Source of the DNA: Gammaproteobacteria bacterium
Lineage (GTDB): Bacteria > Pseudomonadota > Gammaproteobacteria > UBA6429 > Thiohalophilaceae
DNA length: 5,399 nt
NCBI GenBank assembly: GCA_029882235.1
Contig: JAOULB010000170.1
Coordinates: 1-5,399, forward strand
Direction of reading: 5' to 3'
The stretch's first letter is position 1. The number at the start of each line of letters is the position of its first letter. Positions 1 through 4,802 of the stretch are shown here, piece after piece. Position numbers and translations under genes: made by a program. The notes under the pieces were generated by a model. That model saw only the letters and a program-made list of their open reading frames with translations, ran no database searches and was not told where the DNA came from.

Positions 1-652
1 TACCGTTGATTATGGTTGGCTCACGGTTGTTTCAAAACCTCTGTTCTGGTTGCTCGACTGGTTACATGAATTTTTAGGTAACTGGGGTTGGGCAATTATT
101 GTTGTAACCATTCTTATCAAGCTGGCGTTTTATAAACTGTCTGAAGCCAGTTATAAATCCATGGCCAATATGCGCCGCATACATCCACGTCTGGTTGGTC
201 TAAAAGAACGCTATGGCGATGATAAGCAAAAAATGCATCAGGCCATGATGGATATCTATCGTAAGGAAAAGATCAATCCACTCGGTGGTTGTTTACCGAT
301 TCTGATTCAGATCCCCGTCTTTATCGCACTCTACTGGGTATTATTAGAAAGTGTTGAGTTACGTCAGGCACCCTGGATCTTATGGATTCAGGATATGTCA
401 CGCGCTGATCCCTACTTCATCCTCCCTGTAGTAATGGGTGTGACCATGTTTATCCAGCATAAACTCAATCCGGCACCGGTCGATCCCATGCAGGCAAAAA
501 TGATGATGGCCCTGCCCTTCGTCTTCACCATCTTCTTCGCCTTCTTCCCGGCGGGACTGGTGTTGTACTGGGTAGTCAATAATACGCTTTCGATTGCGCA
601 GCAGGCTTACATTACTAAAGTGGTTTTGGCGGAGAAAAAGGCAGTATCCTAA
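1..652 (+). CDS. yidC: Membrane protein insertase YidC, C-terminal part (5' end outside window)
   Basis: YidC (Oxa1/Alb3 family) inserts and folds inner-membrane proteins, alone or with SecYEG. The frame is open from the window edge (first whole codon at base 2), leaving 216 residues, so this is the C-terminal core of a protein usually near 550 residues. Visible family features are the DYGWLT start of the conserved core (fragment residues 3-8), a first hydrophobic segment (about 27-43), the charged cytoplasmic hairpin with GDDKQ (72-76) and the KINPLGGCLP motif (90-99), then the segments around 100-115, 138-152 and 172-198, the last with FFPAGLVLYWVVNN. Lys40 falls where E. coli YidC has the functional groove arginine Arg366, so the positive charge is kept. 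The tail is short and basic (EKKAVS). An internal TTG at base 50 gives a shorter frame, but conserved family sequence lies upstream of it. The identification is secure; only the N-terminal periplasmic domain is missing. Confidence 0.97.
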   Translation, partial: TVDYGWLTVVSKPLFWLLDWLHEFLGNWGWAIIVVTILIKLAFYKLSEASYKSMANMRRIHPRLVGLKERYGDDKQKMHQAMMDIYRKEKINPLGGCLPILIQIPVFIALYWVLLESVELRQAPWILWIQDMSRADPYFILPVVMGVTMFIQHKLNPAPVDPMQAKMMMALPFVFTIFFAFFPAGLVLYWVVNNTLSIAQQAYITKVVLAEKKAVS

Positions 653-665
653 TCGCTAAAAGACA

Positions 666-706
666 ACGCCTTGTTATCCTTATATTTATAGGGTAACATT
701 TGGCGT
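666..706. repeat. Imperfect inverted repeat after yidC
   Basis: The arms ACGCC (666-670) and GGCGT (702-706) pair, followed by TGTTATCCT (672-680) against AGGGTAACA (690-698) with one G-T wobble. A small internal loop separates the two stems and the hairpin loop is 9 bases (681-689). On the + strand no T-run follows, so it is not a classical intrinsic terminator for yidC. Read on the - strand it is followed within a few bases by TTTT, but no - strand gene ends here. It could be an RNA processing or 3' stabilising hairpin for the yidC message, or a dyad operator for the next gene. The pairing is plain in the sequence; the role is inferred. Confidence 0.5.
671..699 (+). promoter_or_regulatory. 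Candidate sigma-70 promoter for the lipoprotein gene at 726
   Basis: TTGTTA (671-676) and TAACAT (694-699) each match four of six consensus positions of the -35 and -10 boxes and are separated by exactly 17 bases. Both boxes lie in the arms of the inverted repeat at 666-706, so a dimeric regulator bound there would cover the promoter. The match is weak and was found by eye, and AT-rich sequence readily gives such matches. Confidence 0.22.
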
Positions 707-713
707 GTCAATA

Positions 714-718
714 AGGGG
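714..718 (+). promoter_or_regulatory. Ribosome binding site deciding the start at 726
   Basis: AGGGG lies 7 bases before the ATG at 726. This favours that ATG over an in-frame GTG at 705, which would add seven residues, falls inside the right arm of the hairpin, and has no comparable purine run at a suitable distance. Confidence 0.55.
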
Positions 719-725
719 TAAGGAA

Positions 726-1757
726 ATGTATAAATGGAAGTTTGAACGTCCTCGTCAGTTAATTAATACGGCTCTAAGCACAGTTCTATTAACTTTTATC
801 TCCGCATGTTCTAGTGGTGATGGAGGTAACGGACTTTCTTCCGAAGATAATTCGAATACTAACTTTTCTACTTCAAACTCGTCTGAAACAGTTCTAAATG
901 GGAATAATTTTGGACGTAATCTTAGCGATATAGCCAATCTAAGAAAACCTATTACATTCACTGTTACAAATCCGGATGATCGTTTTTCTTTTGGCACAGC
1001 TTATGCTGCCAGACCGACTGCATCATCAAACGGTTTGTACTGGATGGTATATGTAACAAATACCACAGCGAATGAAACTTTTTGTTTTATTCAATTCAAT
1101 GGTGGAGATTACCGTAATGATGCAGATGAAATTGTTGTCGGAGTTGTGCTGGGATTTACTTTTGTTGATGGTAGTGTGCGTCGACTAAGTAATTCTGGTT
1201 CGGAAACAAACACATGTCTAGGACCTGGTGAACGAGGTATATTAAACGGTATAGAGTTGCAAGACGGCTTGTATGATAGTTTGGCAGGCATAGTGTTTGA
1301 TTCTATAAGTGTAAGTTCTAATTCGTCTGAGCTTCTTGCAGCACATGTCACGCATGAAGCGGCTTTTTCTGTCATCGATGGTTCATCTTTTAATATGACG
1401 GTAAAGAATATCGGAACTGAAGCAGCGATTTTGGATAGTGTTTCATTGTATTTATTAGTCGATGAGGAAAATCAGCCGTTGATATGGGGATTTGTTTCTC
1501 CAGAAGATGGCTGGGATGGCAGGCTTGCTGCTGGTGCTGAGGGAACATTATTTGATATAAAGTTCTATGACGGAATTTCTAATAAGATGTTTGTCTATCT
1601 CGATTATGATACTGCGGGTCCGATAGCTTCGATCTCAATTGATAGAGATGAAATACTAAGTCCTTCAGACTTTCCAGGTGCTGATGAATACAATATCTAT
1701 ATAAATAATCTTCGTAATGTTACGGAGAATAATAAGCTGTTATTGCTGAATAGATAA
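726..1757 (+). CDS. Predicted outer-membrane lipoprotein with two similar beta-type segments, function unknown
   Basis: The product is 343 residues. It has a basic N-terminus, a hydrophobic stretch (about 16-27) and a lipobox ending I-S-A-C at Cys28, so it should be cleaved by signal peptidase II and lipid-anchored. Ser at +2 favours sorting to the outer membrane. A Ser/Asn/Gly-rich linker follows (29-60). Two segments share one pattern: residues 104-173 (a VTNTT turn, beta strands, then the LGPGERG turn) and 222-280 (VKNIGTEAA, strands, then LAAGAEG). This 'strand, N-x-G/T turn, strands, xLxxGexg, strand' order resembles FxLYD-type immunoglobulin-like domains, but that assignment is by eye. 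Cys120 and Cys164 could form a disulfide. The gene follows yidC by 73 bases on the same strand and looks AT-richer than it. I do not recognise the family and propose no function beyond a cell-surface or periplasmic binding or structural role. Confidence 0.8.
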   Translation: MYKWKFERPRQLINTALSTVLLTFISACSSGDGGNGLSSEDNSNTNFSTSNSSETVLNGNNFGRNLSDIANLRKPITFTVTNPDDRFSFGTAYAARPTASSNGLYWMVYVTNTTANETFCFIQFNGGDYRNDADEIVVGVVLGFTFVDGSVRRLSNSGSETNTCLGPGERGILNGIELQDGLYDSLAGIVFDSISVSSNSSELLAAHVTHEAAFSVIDGSSFNMTVKNIGTEAAILDSVSLYLLVDEENQPLIWGFVSPEDGWDGRLAAGAEGTLFDIKFYDGISNKMFVYLDYDTAGPIASISIDRDEILSPSDFPGADEYNIYINNLRNVTENNKLLLLNR

Positions 1758-1819
1758 TCTGCATATATAGCCTTATCGGATCTCATGGCCAATTATTCAA
1801 AAATTTCTATATTTTAATA

Positions 1820-2350
1820 ATGATTAAGTACATTACTAATATTTCCCTGATTTTATCACTCGCAGCTTGCAGCTCGTCGGTAGTAGTATTCACACCAGAT
1901 AAGCATAAAGATACTGCAAAAGCCGCATTTTCCACCCAAATGGACGATGACGCCGCCTTGTTAATGGAAGTTGACTGTAAAAAATATCAGATATCAAAAG
2001 AGGTGATTGAAGATAGGGAGCCAAAAGAAGCAGCGAAAAAATTACAATCTATCCCCGCCGGCAAACCACTGACTTTTTATTACCAGAATATGGAGATTGG
2101 TGAACCCGTAAAAGAGCCTGTATCAATTTCAGGTTATGGTTATAGGGTTGAGTTAAAGGAAAAACCAGCCTCAGAAGACTGTGAGGCAAGTATTACATTT
2201 ATCCCAGAAAAAAATAAAAACTATGAAATATTTTATGGTGCAACCAAAGACAATGAATGTCATATTTTTGCATATGAAATGACGAATTCACTCAAGGCGA
2301 AAAAGAAAAAGTTCAAGAAGATTAAATTACTTCCCCGCCCCTCGTGTTAA
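1820..2350 (+). CDS. Small predicted lipoprotein with lysine-rich C-terminus, function unknown
   Basis: The product is 176 residues, with a signal peptide ending L-A-A-C at Cys17 and Ser at +2 (outer-membrane sorting expected). After a polar stretch the mature part holds a segment with SIPAGKPLTF (77-86) and, near 121-150, a Cys-x-aSITFIPE...Y-e-I-f-Y...Cys-h-I pattern. This recalls small proteobacterial lipoproteins whose C-terminal half carries 'FxPxxgxxYxvxy...C'. That likeness is from memory, not a search. Other cysteines are at 53, 121, 147 and 176, an even number that could form two disulfides in the periplasm. Residues 159-169 are very basic (KAKKKKFKKIK), and the protein ends in Cys. 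The ATG at 1820 is preceded only by A/T bases with no Shine-Dalgarno match, so initiation may be weak or rely on an unstructured AT-rich leader. The stop overlaps the next start, indicating a two-gene unit. Confidence 0.75.
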   Translation: MIKYITNISLILSLAACSSSVVVFTPDKHKDTAKAAFSTQMDDDAALLMEVDCKKYQISKEVIEDREPKEAAKKLQSIPAGKPLTFYYQNMEIGEPVKEPVSISGYGYRVELKEKPASEDCEASITFIPEKNKNYEIFYGATKDNECHIFAYEMTNSLKAKKKKFKKIKLLPRPSC

Positions 2351-2886
2351 CACAACACAGCCTGAAGCGCACTGGTAATCTAAAACGATTAATGGGTGTG
2401 ATTGTTATTAGTTTGTCTGTTGCCGCAGTCTTATATCAATTCGCTGAATCCAAAAAGGGTGGTGTCTATCAAACCATTGGTAAACAACTTGCCGTTATGA
2501 TCGATGCCAGTAAGGTTGTCCTGATTAGTAGCCCTTCTTCTTGTGGTATGGCGAGTAGTAATATAATTCCACAGGCCCCGGCAGAGCTTTTTGTTGAATA
2601 TTTGAAGACTAACCACCTAAAGGCGAAGCCCGAAAGTCTTACCGTTCTCAGTGAGCACTATCAGGTGTTAAGTAGTCAGCAGAGCCTGGCCTTTTTCCGT
2701 GGTGATTATGAGCCTCAAGAATTAGAAAACCGCCAGTTGATTTTATTGTCCCTGATCGGCTTTGATAAAACCCGGCAACATGCCCTGATCTGTATTCGTT
2801 CTAAGGAAATGGCGGATCTGGTTTATTTGCAAAAGGGAAAGCAAGGCTGGGCGATCAGCCAGTGGGTGCCGATCTGGCTACGTTAA
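2344..2886 (+). CDS. Single-pass membrane-anchored protein, translationally coupled to the lipoprotein before it; function unknown
   Basis: The product is 180 residues if translation starts at the GTG that overlaps the upstream stop by 7 bases (GTGTTAA). No Shine-Dalgarno is visible, so restart by the ribosome finishing the upstream gene is the likely mode. An in-frame ATG at 2392 would give 164 residues but would remove the basic residues (Lys8, Arg9, Lys14, Arg15) that precede the membrane segment at about 17-34. Those charges predict the N-terminus inside and the rest in the periplasm. The soluble part has two cysteines (67 in SSPSSCGMAS and 150 in HALICIRS), which may pair. It ends with alternating strands, DLVYLQKGKQGWAIS then QWVPIWLR; a terminal 'k-x-g-x-W-x-I' strand is common in small alpha+beta domains such as NTF2-like folds. 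That is only a suggestion. I do not recognise the family. Coupling suggests it acts with the preceding lipoprotein, one in each membrane. Confidence 0.72.
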   Translation: MLTQHSLKRTGNLKRLMGVIVISLSVAAVLYQFAESKKGGVYQTIGKQLAVMIDASKVVLISSPSSCGMASSNIIPQAPAELFVEYLKTNHLKAKPESLTVLSEHYQVLSSQQSLAFFRGDYEPQELENRQLILLSLIGFDKTRQHALICIRSKEMADLVYLQKGKQGWAISQWVPIWLR

Positions 2887-2920
2887 AGTATTAACGCGTA
2901 TCTATGAGCCGAGTTATGGA

Positions 2921-2951
2921 GACAAAATTAAAGGGCCCGAAGACCCTTTAA
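2921..2951 (-). terminator. Intrinsic terminator with UUCG tetraloop, for the - strand lipoprotein gene
   Basis: Read on the - strand, TTAAAGGGTC pairs with GGCCCTTTAA (one G-T wobble) around a TTCG loop closed by C-G, which is the very stable cUUCGg tetraloop. TTTT (2924-2927) follows directly. On the + strand the same bases give a C-A mismatch beside the loop, a CGAA loop and no T-run, so it is built for leftward transcription. It ends the gene at 2964-3986, whose stop codon is 12 bases upstream. The convergent + strand genes have no terminator of their own visible. Confidence 0.88.
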
Positions 2952-2963
2952 AGGAAGAAATGA

Positions 2964-3986
2964 TTAGTAAAGAGTATATTCTAATACTTGGGCAAGAGAA
3001 TCATCAGGAGTGAACCAAATATTGTCAATACCCGGCCAGTCATAAGATGAGCGCTTTAAAATAAAGCCAGATGGGTGATATTCAACATCCGAATAGTCAT
3101 GTATCTCATGTGTGGCTAAATCCCAATCTTGATTGTCGAATTTTATTCCTTTTACAACTCGAGATGGGTTGCCGTTTTCATCAAGGTTTATATAAGACCT
3201 TTCAAAACCAGAACGAACATCATCACTGGTATGCCAGAGACCATCACCACCAGCAGAGCCATATTCAATCATTTTCATTAGAACATTATTTTCATTGTAA
3301 CTAAGTTGGTAATAGTGGCCTATGTCGTCGTTTGTAAATGGAGTGTTATCAAGGCCTTCGCCATATCGAATAGTTATGCGAGTTAAATTGTTGTGTTGAT
3401 CATAGTTTCTAGATTCGTATATGTAAGACATTTCGTCATCATTAGTAAACCAGTCGGCATCTGGTCCACTATAATAGGCAGCAATAGATAATTGATTTCC
3501 ATTGGTGTCATACTCAGTATTTGTATAGCTGAGAATAGTATCATCACTGTTTTCCCAAATACGATCTAAGCCGGATGTTCCATATAAAATTGTTTGTGAT
3601 GATAAACCATCATCGGCAAAGATTGTCTTACGATAACGGTACATTTCGTCATCGTCGGTGAAGAGCTCTAAATCCAGCCCCGGTGAATAATAGTTTATTT
3701 GAGTTAGTCGTTGTTGAGCATCATATTGATAGGTTCTATAAGTAAGAGCTTTATCATCATCGGTATACCACTCTGCATCTAGACCTCTTTCTGTATAGTT
3801 GATCGCAAGGTCACGTTTGCCAAATTCATTTAGCGAGTAACGAGTGTAATTGTCAATCGAATCTATTCCATTGTATTGAGTAGCAAGAGTTAACCCTGAA
3901 CCTGATGGGCCATCATCCCCACCACCACAGGCAGTAAAGAGCAGACTTGAAGATATAACAGATAATAATAAAGTATTGCGTAACAT
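2964..3986 (-). CDS. Lipoprotein built from about eight ~36-residue YD-like repeats with a GxDxxxxxxDD motif
   Basis: The product is 340 residues from an ATG at 3986, preceded by a strong AGGGGGG ribosome binding site 5 bases away. A TTG at 4001 would add five residues but would place that site inside the gene. The signal peptide ends L-F-T-A-C at Cys20, with Gly at +2, then a GGGDDGPSGSG linker. The rest is tandem repeats. Each has a strand like Y-D-x-x-x-x-L-x-x-I-x-x-Y, then an 11-residue motif G-x-D-x-x-[WF]-x-T-x-D-D, then an aromatic strand (for example LTYRTYQY). Complete motifs begin at residues 68, 103, 139, 174, 211, 246 and 319; the 73-residue gap holds one worn copy near 283. The YD-like strands recall Rhs/YD-repeat proteins, and the Asp-rich loops could bind calcium; both are inferences. 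It is far too short for an Rhs toxin and has no toxin tail. A surface or periplasmic structural or binding role is likely. It lies convergent to the + strand genes and has its own terminator. Confidence 0.85.
   Translation of the reverse strand: MLRNTLLLSVISSSLLFTACGGGDDGPSGSGLTLATQYNGIDSIDNYTRYSLNEFGKRDLAINYTERGLDAEWYTDDDKALTYRTYQYDAQQRLTQINYYSPGLDLELFTDDDEMYRYRKTIFADDGLSSQTILYGTSGLDRIWENSDDTILSYTNTEYDTNGNQLSIAAYYSGPDADWFTNDDEMSYIYESRNYDQHNNLTRITIRYGEGLDNTPFTNDDIGHYYQLSYNENNVLMKMIEYGSAGGDGLWHTSDDVRSGFERSYINLDENGNPSRVVKGIKFDNQDWDLATHEIHDYSDVEYHPSGFILKRSSYDWPGIDNIWFTPDDSLAQVLEYTLY
2967..3845 (-). repeat. Protein-coding tandem repeat array, about 8 units of 105-111 bp
   Basis: The coding repeat covers residues 48-340 of the lipoprotein. 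The 11-residue motifs lie at 3753-3785, 3648-3680, 3540-3572, 3435-3467, 3324-3356, 3219-3251 and 3000-3032, with a degenerate copy near 3108-3140. Unit lengths are 35, 36, 35, 37, 35 and then 73 residues (two units). Copies differ greatly at the DNA level, so the array is old or strongly diversified, not a recent expansion. Confidence 0.82.
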
Positions 3987-3991
3987 GTATT

Positions 3992-3998
3992 CCCCCCT
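3992..3998 (-). promoter_or_regulatory. Strong ribosome binding site fixing the start at 3986
   Basis: On the - strand AGGGGGG stands 5 bases before the ATG at 3986-3984. It is the clearest Shine-Dalgarno match to a gene start in the window. Confidence 0.75.
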
Positions 3999-4035
3999 CA
4001 AACGCTATCCATAAATACTTATATTTTATCGTGTC

Positions 4036-4064
4036 ATAGTAACAGCCGAGCGAAACTGGGTAAA
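4036..4064 (-). promoter_or_regulatory. Candidate sigma-70 promoter of the repeat lipoprotein
   Basis: On the - strand TTTACC (4059-4064) and TACTAT (4036-4041) are separated by 17 bases and each match four of six consensus positions. The -10 box is preceded by TGT. A second possible -10, TATAAG (4018-4023), lies closer to the gene but has no good -35 partner. The leader would be about 40 bases. A promoter is expected in this gap because the hairpin at 4110-4127 and the facing arrangement suggest a separate transcript. Confidence 0.33.
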
Positions 4065-4109
4065 GTTGTGGTGATGTATTAGCGAGGAAGGAGATGAATA
4101 AAATGGTTA

Positions 4110-4127
4110 AAAAGTAAACAAACTTTT
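4110..4127 (-). terminator. Weak AT-rich hairpin after the VTT gene, possible terminator
   Basis: On the - strand AAAAGT and ACTTTT pair over 6 bases with a 6-base loop, and the right arm runs into further T's (ACTTTTTAACC). Only one pair is G-C, so the stem is weak. It lies 15 bases after the stop of the gene at 4143-4802, where a terminator would be expected. Confidence 0.25.
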
Positions 4128-4142
4128 CACAGGTAACTTAAT

Positions 4143-4802
4143 TTATGATTTATTTCGCCATATTTTTACAAGCCTCGGGATAAAGGCGACACAAGCAAGT
4201 AAGGCCAGAGCAATTAATCCTTTCTGGATCAATCCTTCACTACCCGTAACGGCTTCTTTTCCTGCATAACCCAGATAGGTATAGGCAAAGCCACCGGGGA
4301 GCATGCAGATATAAGATGTAATGATGTAATGGGATAATTTGATACGTGTTAAACCCAGCGCATAGTTCAACAGGTTAAATGGAAATAAGGGCACCAGTCG
4401 AACAAAGGCAATAAAACGCCAGCCTTCCTTTTCGACGCCGTGTTTAAGTTGTTTGAGTTTACCTGCAGATTTTTGTTCTACTGCATCTGATGCCAGGTAG
4501 CGTGCAATGATAAAGGCCAGTGTCGCGCCAATAGTTGCGCCGGTTAAGTTATAAAAGGTACCAAGTACAGGGCCGAACAGGGCACCGCCAGTGAGTGTCA
4601 GCACTGAGCCGGGTAAGAACAGAACGGTTCCGATTGCGTAGACCAGCATAAAAATGATCGGCCCGGCAAGCCCGGCCTGATCAACCCAGAGCTGTAGTTT
4701 GTTTGCATCAAACTGATCGCGGTTAAAAATGACATAGCTGATTGCCGCCAGTAAGACGATCAACAAACCCATGCGCAGCATATTATTTTTCACTATTACC
4801 AT
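4143..4802 (-). CDS. YdjX-like TVP38/TMEM64 family membrane protein (VTT domain, DedA superfamily)
   Basis: The product is 219 residues from the ATG at 4802, near the 236 of E. coli YdjX. Hydrophobic segment 1 is at about 11-26. The VTT (formerly SNARE-associated) domain then shows its first signature FLPGSVLTLTGGALFGP (62-78), a membrane stretch ending at Arg101, an amphipathic basic linker, the second signature FVRLVPLFPFNLLNYALG (133-150) and two last membrane segments (about 158-178 and 191-209). VTT proteins form re-entrant hairpins; superfamily members act in lipid scrambling, and DedA proteins in recycling undecaprenyl phosphate. The substrate of this subfamily is unknown. The start is uncertain: GTG at 4832 (229 aa), ATG at 4802, GTG at 4793 and ATG at 4781 (212 aa, 1 base after the upstream stop) are all in frame, and none has a strong ribosome site. 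The frame overlaps or abuts the desaturase gene upstream, so the two are probably coupled. Confidence 0.9.
   Translation of the reverse strand: MVIVKNNMLRMGLLIVLLAAISYVIFNRDQFDANKLQLWVDQAGLAGPIIFMLVYAIGTVLFLPGSVLTLTGGALFGPVLGTFYNLTGATIGATLAFIIARYLASDAVEQKSAGKLKQLKHGVEKEGWRFIAFVRLVPLFPFNLLNYALGLTRIKLSHYIITSYICMLPGGFAYTYLGYAGKEAVTGSEGLIQKGLIALALLACVAFIPRLVKIWRNKS

Noticed and set aside
50..652. TTG at 50 as the start of a short YidC-like protein
   Set aside because: The frame continues upstream to the window edge with conserved YidC sequence (DYGWLT...KPLFWLL), so the gene is cut by the window, not short.
705..725. GTG at 705 as the start of the first lipoprotein
   Set aside because: It adds seven residues, lies inside the hairpin arm and lacks a ribosome site; the ATG at 726 has AGGGG 7 bases before it and gives a standard lipoprotein signal peptide.
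755..1375. Open - strand frames at 755-997 and 1109-1375
   Set aside because: They lie opposite a well supported lipoprotein gene, show no recognisable domain and read as antisense shadows.
1758..1819. Promoter or terminator between the first and second lipoprotein genes
   Set aside because: The 62 bases are AT-rich; only poor -35/-10 matches (such as TTGCTG with TATAGC) and no GC-rich hairpin are present, so nothing can be called.
3071..3304. Open + strand frame of 77 codons opposite the repeat lipoprotein
   Set aside because: It is His-rich because it is the complement of repeated Asp codons and neighbouring bases; it has no signal, domain or convincing start.
2967..3845. CRISPR-like or recent tandem DNA repeats
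   Set aside because: The periodicity is at the protein level; DNA copies are too divergent and there is no direct repeat/spacer structure or cas gene.
2964..3986. Rhs-type polymorphic toxin from the YD-like repeats
   Set aside because: The protein is only 340 residues, lipidated, lacks the RhsA/PxxxxDPxGL core and ends within the repeats with no toxin domain or adjacent immunity gene.
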